Shown: positions 18,593 through 27,144 of the stretch, in pieces
Numbering within the stretch: position 1 is the stretch's first letter
Layout of the letters: every line of letters starts with the position of its first letter
Origin: RPQJ01 sp963700045
Lineage (GTDB): Bacteria > Pseudomonadota > Gammaproteobacteria > Steroidobacterales > Steroidobacteraceae
Assembly: GCA_963700045.1 (NCBI GenBank)
Contig: CAVOWK010000010.1
Coordinates: forward strand, 1-64,000
Direction: 5' to 3'
DNA: 64,000 nucleotides
Notes under the pieces: model-generated
Databases searched by the model: none
Told to the model about the DNA's origin: nothing
Seen by the model: the letters and a program-made list of their open reading frames with translations, nothing else
Made by a program: the position numbers and the translations under genes

Positions 18593-18639
18593 ATTCTAGA
18601 CATGACTCTCCGCAGGCAGTCATGTCGTTGCGACATGTC
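18593..18639 (-). promoter_or_regulatory. fabY promoter region with nested palindromes
   Basis: On the minus strand a -10-like TAGAAT (plus 18593-18598) lies 45 bp upstream of the fabY start. Immediately upstream are two inverted repeats: GACATGACT/AGTCATGTC (18599-18607 and 18618-18626, 10-bp spacer) and CATGTCG/CGACATG (18622-18638, 3-bp spacer). The second has the size and spacing typical of TetR-type operators. No good -35 is visible at 16-18 bp. Regulator unknown. Confidence 0.55.
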
Positions 18640-18644
18640 ACTGT

Positions 18645-20366
18645 TCAAGGCCGATAGCCCGGCCCGCGGACGACTCGCCCAGGCTTTGCGCCCGTGTGCT
18701 CGCCGTTCCGAATCACCGGCACGCCGTTGACCAGCACGTGCTCGATGCCCACGGCGTACTGCTTCGGGGCATCGAACGTCGCCTTGTCCGCGATGGTCGC
18801 CGGGTCGAACACAACGACGTCCGCGTAGCAGTTCACGTCGAGGCAACCGCGGTCCTGCAGCTTCCAGTTCGTCGCCGGCAGCCGCGTTAGGCGACGAATC
18901 GCTTCCTCGAGCGGCATCAGCTTTTCATCACGCGAATACTTGCCGAGCAGGCGCGCGAAGTTGCCGTACGCGCGCGGGTGCGTGCTCGACTTCATGAACA
19001 CGCCCTCCGGCGCCAGCGCTTCGGCGTCGGAACCGAGGCTGACCCACGGCTGCGACAGCCCGAGCTTGACGTTGTCCTCGCTCATCAGGAAATAGACCGT
19101 CTGCACGCGTGAGTTGTCCTCGATCACGAGATCGACGATCGTGTCCTCGGCGCTCGTGCCGCGCATCTTCATCACGTCCGCCAGCGTCTTGCCGGTGAGC
19201 GGCTTGAGTGCGGGGTTCTTGAAGCCGACGAACAGCACGCGGTCGGGCGAACCCGCCGTGCGGAAGAGGTTCTCCTCCCCGGCGGGCGGATTGCGGATTT
19301 CCGCGATCACGCGTGCACGCTGCTGCGGATCCTTCAACCGCGCGACCCACGCGTCGAGTCCACCTGCCTGCACCCACAACGGCATCGCGGCATCGAGGCC
19401 GGTCGATCCGGCGGTGTAGGTGTACATGTTCGCGCTCACCGCCACGCCCTGCCGGCGAGCCTCCTCGATCTTTGCGATCGCGCGCCCCATGTTGCCCCAG
19501 TTGGCCTCGCCGGCCGCCTTCAGGTGATACGCCTCGCCGTGCCCACCCGCGGCACGTGTGATCTCGATCAGTTCGTCGATCGCCGCCTCGAGCCCGTAAC
19601 TTTCGTTGCGCACGTGCGAGATGTACCCGCCGCCCGACTCTGCAGCAGCTTTGGCGAGCGCGATCAGTTCGGGCGTCTCGGCAAAGAATGCCGGCGCATA
19701 GATCAGCGAACTGCCGACGCCAAGCGCGCCTTCGCGCATGGCCTGCCGCACGAGGTCCTGCATGCGAGCCAGCTCGGCCGGCGTGGGGTCACGATCGTCT
19801 TCACCGAGCACGAACACGCGCACGCTCGTCGCACCGACGAACGACGCCACGTTCGGCGAGATGCCACGACGCACGAGCGAATCGAGAAACTCGCCGAGCG
19901 TCGTCCAGTCGATCGGGTACTTGATGTCGCCCTGGTGCTGGAGGATGTCGGCCTTCATCGCGTCGTTGAGCGGCCCGCCGGACTCGCCCTCGCCCATGAT
20001 CTCGAGCGTGACCCCTTGCTTGAGGTCGCTCATGCCGCGGCCGTCGGCGATCAGCGAGAGGTTGGCCCACGACAGCACGTTGATGAAGCCAGGCGCGACG
20101 GCCTTGCCGCTCGCGTCGATCTCGGTCGCCGCCCTGGCACCGGAGAGGTCGCCGACCGAGGCGACGCGGTCACCACGAATGCCGACATCCGCGCGCCGTC
20201 CGGGCGTGCCGGAGCCATCGAAGAGCGTGCCGTTGCGGACGATGAGGTCGTAGGTGTCGGCAGCCTGGGTTGCCGTCGCTGCTGCCGGGGTGGGCCGAGG
20301 TGAGCCTGCGCAACCTGCCAGAACCGCTGCACAGACGAGCGCGGACGCGACCGAAGAGCGACGCAT
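18645..20366 (-). CDS. N-acyl-D-amino-acid deacylase-like amidohydrolase (lipoprotein)
   Basis: 573 residues from the ATG at 20366, where the signal peptide MRRSSVASALVCAAVLAGCA ends in a lipobox. The fold is amidohydrolase-3/D-aminoacylase: YDLIVRNGTLFDGSGTPG, DLKQGVTLEIMGEGES, GVGSSLIYAPAFFAETPEL, GGGYISHVRNES and a C-terminal KPGRVVRGPGYRP. The usual metal motif HxD after PGFID is replaced by PGFINVLSW, a variant I believe occurs in a subgroup of these proteins. Activity on D-amino acid derivatives is therefore plausible but unproven. It lies 75 bp downstream of metF. Confidence 0.85.
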   Translation of the reverse strand: MRRSSVASALVCAAVLAGCAGSPRPTPAAATATQAADTYDLIVRNGTLFDGSGTPGRRADVGIRGDRVASVGDLSGARAATEIDASGKAVAPGFINVLSWANLSLIADGRGMSDLKQGVTLEIMGEGESGGPLNDAMKADILQHQGDIKYPIDWTTLGEFLDSLVRRGISPNVASFVGATSVRVFVLGEDDRDPTPAELARMQDLVRQAMREGALGVGSSLIYAPAFFAETPELIALAKAAAESGGGYISHVRNESYGLEAAIDELIEITRAAGGHGEAYHLKAAGEANWGNMGRAIAKIEEARRQGVAVSANMYTYTAGSTGLDAAMPLWVQAGGLDAWVARLKDPQQRARVIAEIRNPPAGEENLFRTAGSPDRVLFVGFKNPALKPLTGKTLADVMKMRGTSAEDTIVDLVIEDNSRVQTVYFLMSEDNVKLGLSQPWVSLGSDAEALAPEGVFMKSSTHPRAYGNFARLLGKYSRDEKLMPLEEAIRRLTRLPATNWKLQDRGCLDVNCYADVVVFDPATIADKATFDAPKQYAVGIEHVLVNGVPVIRNGEHTGAKPGRVVRGPGYRP

Positions 20367-20441
20367 GGTGTTCACTGGAGTTCCCCGGAAGCGGACGGCA
20401 GAAACGGACACTTGCAGTTGCGGGTGGGTCGCAAGTCGAGC

Positions 20442-21389
20442 TCAGACTCCAATCGCGGCGGCGCGACCGGCCGGCGCACGAACTCCGAGCGCATGGCAGA
20501 TGGCCACGGTCAGCTCGGCGCGGTTCAGCGTGTAGAAGTGGAACTCCCTCACCCCGTTCTGCTCCAGGCGCTTGACCTGCTCGATCGCGCAGCTGGCCGC
20601 GATCAGCCGGCGCGTTTCCGGATCGTCCTCGAGCCCGTCGAAGCGGTGCACGAGCCAGTCCGGCACGCTGGTGCCACAGCGCTTGGCGAACCTCAGCATG
20701 TGCGGGAAACGCGTGATCGGCAGGATGCCCGGCACGATCTCGGCAGCGATGCCAGCCGCCGCGCACTGGTCGCGGAAGCGCAGGAAGACGTCGGTGTCGA
20801 AGAAGAACTGCGTGATCGCCCGGCTGGCGCCCGCATCGACCTTGGCGCGCAGGTTGTCGAGGTCGAATTTCGCGCTCGGCGCCTCCGGGTGCACCTCCGG
20901 GTACGCCGCCACCGAAATGTCGAAGTTGCCGACGCTGTGCAACCCGCGCACCAGGTCGACTGCGTATGCGAATCCCTCCGGATGCGGGCGGTACGTCGCC
21001 TGGCCGGGCGGCATGTCGCCGCGCAGCGCCACGAGGTGGCGCACCCCCATGTCCCAGTAGCCGCGTGCAATGTCGAGAATCTCGCCAGCGGGCGCGCCGA
21101 CACAGGTCAGATGCGGCGCCGGGGTCAACGCAGTCTCGCGGAGTATGCGCGCAACGACATTGTGGGTGCGTTCGCGCGTGGACCCGTCGGCGCCGTAGGT
21201 CACGGAAACGAACCGCGGCTGCAGCGGCGCGAGCCGCTGGATCGACTCCCAGAGCAGCTGCTCCATGCCATCGTCGTTGGGCGGGAAGAACTCGAACGAA
21301 ACGGCAGGCGTGCCGCGGGTGACGGATTTATCTGCAGTCGCGGCCATCATGGCAATGTCTTTTCCTGGAGTCGCAGCCGCCATTTTCAC
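20442..21389 (-). CDS. metF: 5,10-methylenetetrahydrofolate reductase
   Basis: 315 residues if translation begins at the GTG at 21389; ATGs at 21383, 21350 and 21347 are alternatives and none has a strong Shine-Dalgarno. It reduces methylene-THF to methyl-THF for methionine synthesis, using FAD. Core segments are VSFEFFPPNDDGMEQ (catalytic Glu), FVSVTYGADGSTRERT, HLVALRGDMPPGQ, AITQFFFDTDVFLRF and GILPITRFPHMLRFA. A TATGAT box ends 8 nt before the GTG, inside the tail of the hslO terminator. Confidence 0.96.
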   Translation of the reverse strand: MKMAAATPGKDIAMMAATADKSVTRGTPAVSFEFFPPNDDGMEQLLWESIQRLAPLQPRFVSVTYGADGSTRERTHNVVARILRETALTPAPHLTCVGAPAGEILDIARGYWDMGVRHLVALRGDMPPGQATYRPHPEGFAYAVDLVRGLHSVGNFDISVAAYPEVHPEAPSAKFDLDNLRAKVDAGASRAITQFFFDTDVFLRFRDQCAAAGIAAEIVPGILPITRFPHMLRFAKRCGTSVPDWLVHRFDGLEDDPETRRLIAASCAIEQVKRLEQNGVREFHFYTLNRAELTVAICHALGVRAPAGRAAAIGV

Positions 21390-21403
21390 TGTTTCGCATC
21401 ATA

Positions 21404-21432
21404 AAGTCCCCTGCCGGCTGCGACGGCAGGGG
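21404..21432 (-). terminator. Hairpin terminator after hslO
   Basis: A perfect 9-bp stem, CCCCTGCCG (21408-21416) with CGGCAGGGG (21424-21432), has a 7-nt loop. On the minus strand it is followed by ACTTTATG, only partly T-rich. It lies 9 bp after the hslO stop and directly before metF. Confidence 0.6.
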
Positions 21433-21441
21433 CCGGGAACG

Positions 21442-22356
21442 TCAGTGCACGCCCGTTGCAGCGGGACCCGGCCCGGCGAAGAGTGCAACGCAGTCGACCG
21501 CATCCAGGCGATAGGCGCGGCTGCAGAATTCGCAACGCACCTCGACCTGGCCGAATTCCTCGACCATCGAGTCGACTTCGTCGCGGCCCAGTGCCCGCAA
21601 CATGTTCTCGACGCGTTCGCGCGAGCAGCGGCAGCGGAAGAACACGGGGGTCGACTCGAACATCCGCACGTCGTCTTCACTGAACAGCCGATGCAGCAGC
21701 TTCTGGTCGTCGAGCTCGGCGAGTTCCTCCCCGGTGACCGTGTCTGCCACCAGCTGCACACGACGCCATGCGTCTTCGACCTCGTCCTCCGACACGGTGC
21801 CGGCGCCCGACTCCAGCACCCCCGTCGGCCTGGCGGTGACCGGCAATCGTTGCAGCAACAGTCCGGCGACGTTCTCGCCATCCGCATGCAGCCAGAGCCG
21901 CGTGGGCAGCTGCTCGGAGCTCTCGAAGTATTCGCGCAGGCACTCGCTCATCGACGCGCCGGCGAGCGGCACGACACCCTGGTAGCGATTCGCCGCGCCT
22001 TCGTTCTCGACCGTCACCGTGAGCGTGCCGTCACCCGACAGTTCGCGCAGGTCCCCGGAGGCGGGCGGCTCACGGAACCGCGCGACGGCACGCAGGGCGA
22101 GCCCATCCGTGCATTCGACGACCATCAGGTGCATGGGCCCTGCCCCGCGCAGCTGCAGCGTCAGCAACCCGTGGAACTTGAGCGTCGACGCAAGCAATCC
22201 CGCTGCGGCTACCGCCTCACCGAGGGTATCGCGCACCTGCTCAGGGTAGTCGTGGTGTTCCATCATGGCTTTCCACGCCGGCCCCAGATGCACGAGCTGC
22301 CCGCGGAACGGATACCGCTCGAAGACGAACCGGCGCAGCGTGTCGACTTCCGCCAT
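21442..22356 (-). CDS. hslO: Hsp33 redox-regulated chaperone
   Basis: 304 residues. The C-terminal redox switch has the four zinc cysteines: CxC in FRCRCSRERVENML and CxxC in VRCEFCSRAYR. The N-terminal substrate-binding domain has GLLASTLKFHGLLTLQLRG and GAGPMHLMVVEC. Under oxidative stress zinc is lost and the protein becomes a holdase. It starts 7 bp after the fumarase stop, so the two form an operon. Confidence 0.97.
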   Translation of the reverse strand: MAEVDTLRRFVFERYPFRGQLVHLGPAWKAMMEHHDYPEQVRDTLGEAVAAAGLLASTLKFHGLLTLQLRGAGPMHLMVVECTDGLALRAVARFREPPASGDLRELSGDGTLTVTVENEGAANRYQGVVPLAGASMSECLREYFESSEQLPTRLWLHADGENVAGLLLQRLPVTARPTGVLESGAGTVSEDEVEDAWRRVQLVADTVTGEELAELDDQKLLHRLFSEDDVRMFESTPVFFRCRCSRERVENMLRALGRDEVDSMVEEFGQVEVRCEFCSRAYRLDAVDCVALFAGPGPAATGVH

Positions 22357-22363
22357 CGAGCGA

Positions 22364-23893
22364 TCAGGCCACTCGAACCGGGATTTTCAACGTGCGGATC
22401 TTCTCCGACCATGCGGCCGGCGCAGTGTCGTGCACCGACGTGCCCTGCGCGTCGACCGCGACGGTGACCGGCATGTCCTTCACGTCGAACTCGTAGATCG
22501 CTTCCATGCCCAGTTCTTCGAACGCGACCACGCGCGCCGCGCGGATCGCCTTCGACACGAGGTAGGCTGCGCCGCCCACTGCCATCAGGTAAGCCGCCCG
22601 GTGCTTCCTGATGGACTCGATCGCGACCGGGCCACGCTCCGACTTGCCGATCATCACCAGCAGGCCGGTCTTCTCGAGCATCATGTCCGTGAACTTGTCC
22701 ATGCGTGTCGCGGTCGTCGGACCCGCGGGACCCACGACTTCGTCGCGCACCGGATCGACCGGGCCGACGTAGTAGATCGCGCGGTTCGTGAAATCGACGC
22801 CAGGCGGCAGGCCCTGCCCGCTCGCGAACAAGTCGGCGATGCGCTTGTGCGCAGCATCGCGTCCAGTGAGCATCTTGCCGTTCAGCAGCAGCGTCTCGCC
22901 CGGCTTCCAGCTCGCCACTTCTGCGCGCGTGAGCGTGTCGAGGTCGACCCGTTTCGAGCTGCTTCCTGCCGTCCAGGTGACCTTGGGCCACCGCTCCAGC
23001 GACGGCGGCTCGAGCACGGCGGGTCCGCTGCCATCGAGCACGAAGTGCGCGTGGCGCGTGGCGGCGCAGTTCGGGATCATCGCCACCGGCTTCGACGCGG
23101 CGTGCGTCGGGAACAGCTTGAGCTTGACGTCGAGCACGGTCGTGAGCCCGCCGAGGCCCTGCGCGCCGATACCGAGCGCGTTGACCTTCTCGTACAGCTC
23201 GATGCGCAGTTCGTCGGCCTGGTCGCGCGGTCCGCGCTCCAGCAGTTCGTGCATGTCGAGCGGCTCCATCAGCGATTCCTTCGCCAGCAGCATGGCTTTC
23301 TCGGCCGTGCCGCCTACGCCGATGCCGAGCATGCCGGGTGGACACCAGCCGGCACCCATCGTCGGCACGGTCTTCAGCACCCAGTCCACGATCGAGTCGC
23401 TCGGGTTGAGCATCACGAACTTCGACTTGTTCTCCGAGCCGCCGCCCTTCGCCGCGACGGTCACCTCGACCTCCTCGCCCGGCACGAGCTCGACGTGGAA
23501 CACGGCAGGCGAGTTGTCCCTGGTGTTCCTGCGCGCAAACAATGGGTCGTCGACGACCGATGCGCGCAGCTTGTTGTCGGGATGGTTGTACGCGAGGCGA
23601 ACGCCATCGTTGATCATGTCGGCCAGGCTGCGCCTGGTTCCCCAGCGCACGTCCATGCCCACCTTGAGGAACATGTTGACGATGCCGGTGTCCTGGCAGA
23701 TGGGACGCTTGCCCTCGGCGCACATGCGCGAGTTCGTCAGGATCTGTGCGATCGCGTCCTTTGCCGCCGGCGACTGCTCACGCTCATAGGCGCGCCCCAG
23801 GTGCTCGATGTAGTCGAGCGGGTGGTAATAGGAAATGAATTGCAGCGCGTCGGCGACGCTCTGGATGAAGTCGTCCTCGCGGATCACGGTCAT
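22364..23893 (-). CDS. fumA: Fumarate hydratase, class I (iron-sulfur)
   Basis: 509 residues from the ATG at 23893 (MTVIREDDFIQSVADAL), the typical start of single-chain class I fumarases; the open frame continues upstream through the intergenic repeat but has no support. The three [4Fe-4S] cysteines lie in GKRPICQDTG, GAGWCPPGMLG and IPNCAATRHAHFV. The N-terminal alpha and C-terminal beta domains are fused. It interconverts fumarate and malate in the TCA cycle. No class II FumC is in the window. The symbol is by family; related genomes use varied names. Confidence 0.93.
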   Translation of the reverse strand: MTVIREDDFIQSVADALQFISYYHPLDYIEHLGRAYEREQSPAAKDAIAQILTNSRMCAEGKRPICQDTGIVNMFLKVGMDVRWGTRRSLADMINDGVRLAYNHPDNKLRASVVDDPLFARRNTRDNSPAVFHVELVPGEEVEVTVAAKGGGSENKSKFVMLNPSDSIVDWVLKTVPTMGAGWCPPGMLGIGVGGTAEKAMLLAKESLMEPLDMHELLERGPRDQADELRIELYEKVNALGIGAQGLGGLTTVLDVKLKLFPTHAASKPVAMIPNCAATRHAHFVLDGSGPAVLEPPSLERWPKVTWTAGSSSKRVDLDTLTRAEVASWKPGETLLLNGKMLTGRDAAHKRIADLFASGQGLPPGVDFTNRAIYYVGPVDPVRDEVVGPAGPTTATRMDKFTDMMLEKTGLLVMIGKSERGPVAIESIRKHRAAYLMAVGGAAYLVSKAIRAARVVAFEELGMEAIYEFDVKDMPVTVAVDAQGTSVHDTAPAAWSEKIRTLKIPVRVA

Positions 23894-23906
23894 GGCTGCA
23901 GAACCA

Positions 23907-23938
23907 GGGGTTAGGGGATGGGGGTTGGGGGATAGGCG
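23907..23938 (+). repeat. G-rich dispersed repeat, copy C (single)
   Basis: Same core as copy A (G-runs of 4, 4, 5, 5 with TTA, AT, TT spacers), then ATAGGCGG. It occupies most of the 65-bp gap between the gatB stop and the fumarase start and has no inverted partner there. As RNA from the minus strand it would be C-rich. Confidence 0.85.
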
Positions 23939-23958
23939 GAAGTGCTGCGCACCCTTTC

Positions 23959-25395
23959 TCAGCCGGATAGCTTCTTCTTGAGCAAGTCGTTGAGCTGCGC
24001 CGGGTTGGCCTTGCCACCGGTCGCCTTCATGACCTGGCCGACGAAGAAACCGAACAGCTTGTCCTTGCCCGAACGGTAGTCCGCGAGCTGCCCCGGGTTT
24101 TTCGCCATGACGTCGTCGATGGCCGACTCGATCGCCGACGTGTCGGTGATCTGCCGCAGGCCCTTGGCCTCGATGATCTCGTCTGCGCCTTTGCCGTCCG
24201 ACCACATCGCCTCGAAGACTTCCTTGGCGATCTTGCCGGAAATCGTGTTGTCCTGGATGCGTGCCAGCAGGACTGCCAACGCGTCGGCACTGACACGGCT
24301 CTGCGCGATGTCGAGGGCGTCCTTGTTGAGCGCGCCCGCGAGGTCGCCCATGACCCAGTTGGCCGCAAGCTTGGGCTGGCCGCCGAGCTTGCGCACCACG
24401 GTCTCGTAGTAGCCCGCGAGTTCACGGCTCGATGTCAGCACGCCGGCGTCGTACTCGGAGAGGCCATGATCGCGCACGAACCGCGCCGCCTTTTCGTCCG
24501 GCAGCTCGGGCATCGTGGCCCGAACCTGCTCGATCGTCGCTTCGTCGATCACGAGTGGCAGCAGGTCGGGGTCCGGGAAGTAGCGGTAGTCGTTCGCCTC
24601 TTCCTTCGAGCGCATCGAGCGCGTCTCGCCCTTGTCGGCATCGTACAGGCGCGTTTCCTGCTTCACCTTGCCGCCGCCCTCGAGCAGCTCGATCTGGCGC
24701 TCGACTTCGTAATTGATGGCGCGCTCGACGAAGCGGAACGAGTTGACGTTCTTGATCTCGGCGCGGGTGCCGAACTCGGCCTGGCCGACAGGGCGCACGG
24801 AGACGTTCGCGTCACAACGGAACGAGCCTTCCTGCATGTTGCCGTCGCAGATCTCGAGGTAGCGGACCAGCGTGTGGATCTTCTTCAGGTACGCGATGGC
24901 TTCCCGGGCCGAGCGCATGTCCGGCTCGGACACGATCTCGAGCAGCGGCGTGCCGGCGCGGTTCAGGTCGATGCCCGACAACCCGTGGAAGTCCTCGTGC
25001 AGCGACTTGCCCGCATCTTCTTCGAGGTGCGCGCGCGTGATGCCGATCGTCTTGCGCGTGCCATCCTCGAGCACGATCTCGAGCGAGCCGTCCTCGACCA
25101 CCGGCCGCTCGTACTGGCTGATCTGGTAACCCTTCGGCAGGTCCGGGTAGAAGTAGTTCTTGCGCGCGAAAATCGAGCGACGCGAGATCTTCGAACCCGT
25201 CGCGACTCCGAAGCGGATCGCCATGCGCACGGCCTCACCGTTCAGCACGGGCAGCACGCCCGGGTACCCGAGGTCGACGAGGTTGGCCTGCGTGTTCGGC
25301 TCCGCCCCATAGGCGGTGGCGGATCCCGAAAAGATCTTGCTGCGCGTGGCGAGCTGCGCGTGGATCTCGAGGCCGATGACGGTTTCCCAGTTCAT
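23959..25395 (-). CDS. gatB: Aspartyl/glutamyl-tRNA(Asn/Gln) amidotransferase subunit B
   Basis: 478 residues. The N-terminus MNWETVIGLEIHAQLATRSKIFSG and the catalytic kinase/transferase segments (DLPKGYQISQYERP, IGITRAHLEEDAGKSLH, DLNRAGTPLLEIVSEPD) are standard for GatB, and the C-terminal YqeY-like tail ends in NPAQLNDLLKKKL. With GatA and GatC it amidates misacylated Asp-tRNA(Asn) or Glu-tRNA(Gln). The operon is gatC-gatA-gatB, split between gatA and gatB by 180 bp carrying two repeat copies. Confidence 0.98.
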   Translation of the reverse strand: MNWETVIGLEIHAQLATRSKIFSGSATAYGAEPNTQANLVDLGYPGVLPVLNGEAVRMAIRFGVATGSKISRRSIFARKNYFYPDLPKGYQISQYERPVVEDGSLEIVLEDGTRKTIGITRAHLEEDAGKSLHEDFHGLSGIDLNRAGTPLLEIVSEPDMRSAREAIAYLKKIHTLVRYLEICDGNMQEGSFRCDANVSVRPVGQAEFGTRAEIKNVNSFRFVERAINYEVERQIELLEGGGKVKQETRLYDADKGETRSMRSKEEANDYRYFPDPDLLPLVIDEATIEQVRATMPELPDEKAARFVRDHGLSEYDAGVLTSSRELAGYYETVVRKLGGQPKLAANWVMGDLAGALNKDALDIAQSRVSADALAVLLARIQDNTISGKIAKEVFEAMWSDGKGADEIIEAKGLRQITDTSAIESAIDDVMAKNPGQLADYRSGKDKLFGFFVGQVMKATGGKANPAQLNDLLKKKLSG

Positions 25396-25400
25396 AGGTA

Positions 25401-25433
25401 GGGGTTAGGGGATGGGGGTTGGGGGATAGTCGG
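25401..25433 (+). repeat. G-rich dispersed repeat, copy D
   Basis: Identical through the core to copy A, followed by ATAGTCGG. It begins 6 bp upstream of the gatB start codon (gatB runs on the opposite strand). Its inverted partner is copy E, about 100 bp away. On the gatB transcript it would be a C-rich tract next to the ribosome-binding region. Confidence 0.85.
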
Positions 25434-25530
25434 AAGTGACCGCCAGTGGTTGGTGATTAGTGAAGGAACGCGAGGTCGGTCGAATGACTGCACTTTGCAT
25501 GCTCGCATGATGGTCATCGCAGTCACCTCC

Positions 25531-25563
25531 TCACTAACCCCTATCCCCTAACCCCTAACCCCT
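25531..25563 (-). repeat. G-rich dispersed repeat, copy E (inverted variant)
   Basis: Reads on the minus strand as GGGGTTAGGGGTTAGGGG then ATAGGGGTTAG, so the spacers are TTA, TTA and ATA. It is closer to a tandem GGGGTTA pattern than the other copies. Together with copy D it flanks a unique segment of about 100 bp between gatA and gatB. Confidence 0.8.
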
Positions 25564-25575
25564 GGCGCAGAGCGC

Positions 25576-27042
25576 CTAGGCATAGCCTGGCGCGACGCGC
25601 CGGTGCCAGTCGGTGTGCTGCTGGTACTGGTGCGACACCGCGAGCAGCCGCGATTCGCCGAAGTGCGGACCGACGAGTTGCAGGCCCACGGGCAGGTCCT
25701 TGCCGCCTTCGTTGACGAAGCCGCAGGGGATCGAGATGCCCGGCAGGCCCGCCAGGTTGGCAGCGATCGAGTAGATGTCGTTGAGGTACATCGCGATCGG
25801 GTCGCTGGTCTTGGCGCCCAGTTCGAACGCGGCGGTCGGTGACGTCGGGCTCAGCACCACGTCCACTTCGTTGAAAGCGCGCGCGAAGTCCGCGGCGATC
25901 AATGCGCGGCACTTCTGCGCCTGCAGGTAGTACGCGTCGTAGTAGCCGGCCGACAGCACGTACGTGCCGGTCATGATGCGGCGCTTCACTTCGGCGCCGA
26001 AGCCTTCGCCGCGCGAACGCTTGTACAGGTCGAGCAGGTCCTTCGGCTGCTCGCAGCGATGGCCGAAGCGCACGCCGTCGAAGCGCGACAGGTTCGACGA
26101 ACACTCGGCCGGCGCCACGACGTAGTACGTCGGTACGGAGAGCGGCAGGCTCGGCAGGCTCACGTCCTTGATGACGGCGCCCTCCTGCTGCAGCTGTTCG
26201 ATTGCCGCGCGCACGCACTTCTCTACCGCTGGATCGAGGCCAGCGCCGAAGAATTCGCGAATGATGCCGACACGCAAGCCCTTGAGCGGCTGGTTGAGCT
26301 CGGCCGCGTAGTTCGGTACCGGGCGATCGACACTCGTGGAGTCGTTGGGATCGAAGCCCGACATGGCCTCGAGCAGCAGGGCGGCGTCCTCGGCCGATCG
26401 CGCCAGCACCCCGGCCTGGTCGAGGCTCGAGGCGAACGCGATCATGCCGTAGCGCGACACGCGGCCGTACGTCGGCTTGATGCCCGTGAGGTTGGTGAGC
26501 GCCGCCGGCTGGCGGATCGAGCCACCGGTGTCGGTGCCCGTGGCGGCAGGCGCGATGCAGGCCGCCACCGCGGCGGCAGAGCCACCCGACGAACCGCCCG
26601 GTACGCGCTTGAGGTCCCACGGGTTCCTGACAGGCCCGAAGAAGCTCGTCTCGTTCGACGAACCCATCGCGAACTCGTCCATGTTGGTCTTGCCGAGCAG
26701 CACTGTGCCCGCGGCACGCCAGCGCGCAACGACTGTCGCGTCATACGGCGCGATGAAACTGGACAGCATCCTCGACGAGCACGTGGTGCGGATACCGTCG
26801 GTGCAGAAGATGTCCTTGTGCGCGACCGGCACGCCCGTCAGCGGGCCGCCCTCGCCCTTTGCCAGTGTCTCGTCCGCGGCCCGGGCGTCGGCCAGGGCGC
26901 GATCGGCCGTCACCGTGACAAACGCGTTGAGCTCGGGCCCGAGGCGTTCGATGCGGCCGAGGAAATGCAGCGTCAGGTCGAGGCTGGAGAACTTACGGGC
27001 GCGGAGGCCGGCGGCGAGTTCCGAAACGGTCAGTGTGTGCAT
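25576..27042 (-). CDS. gatA: Aspartyl/glutamyl-tRNA(Asn/Gln) amidotransferase subunit A
   Basis: 488 residues. This is the glutaminase subunit. The amidase signature with the Ser-cisSer-Lys triad is visible: Lys in VPVAHKDIFC, the GGSSGGSAAAVAA loop, and DTGGSIRQPA with the acylated Ser. It releases ammonia from glutamine for transfer by GatB. It lies about 100 bp downstream of gatC on the same strand. Confidence 0.98.
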   Translation of the reverse strand: MHTLTVSELAAGLRARKFSSLDLTLHFLGRIERLGPELNAFVTVTADRALADARAADETLAKGEGGPLTGVPVAHKDIFCTDGIRTTCSSRMLSSFIAPYDATVVARWRAAGTVLLGKTNMDEFAMGSSNETSFFGPVRNPWDLKRVPGGSSGGSAAAVAACIAPAATGTDTGGSIRQPAALTNLTGIKPTYGRVSRYGMIAFASSLDQAGVLARSAEDAALLLEAMSGFDPNDSTSVDRPVPNYAAELNQPLKGLRVGIIREFFGAGLDPAVEKCVRAAIEQLQQEGAVIKDVSLPSLPLSVPTYYVVAPAECSSNLSRFDGVRFGHRCEQPKDLLDLYKRSRGEGFGAEVKRRIMTGTYVLSAGYYDAYYLQAQKCRALIAADFARAFNEVDVVLSPTSPTAAFELGAKTSDPIAMYLNDIYSIAANLAGLPGISIPCGFVNEGGKDLPVGLQLVGPHFGESRLLAVSHQYQQHTDWHRRVAPGYA

Positions 27043-27089
27043 GGGTCGTTTACGGCGAAAAGGCTGGAAAAAGTGCCAGGGTTCACGGT

Positions 27090-27119
27090 CCCGGCGCGAA
27101 ACCGTGCGACGGCGCCGGG
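27090..27119 (-). other. Hairpin between gatC and gatA
   Basis: An 8-bp perfect stem, CCCGGCGC (27090-27097) with GCGCCGGG (27112-27119), and a 14-nt loop, in the 102-bp gap between gatC and gatA. No T-run follows on the minus strand, so it is more likely an RNA processing or attenuation structure than a terminator. Confidence 0.4.
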
Positions 27120-27144
27120 AAATGGCACGATCACGGTCGCTGCG

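Noticed and set aside
25531..25563. True telomeric repeat
   Set aside because: GGGGTTA runs resemble telomere DNA, but the copy is internal, short and a variant of a dispersed unit in a circular-type core region.
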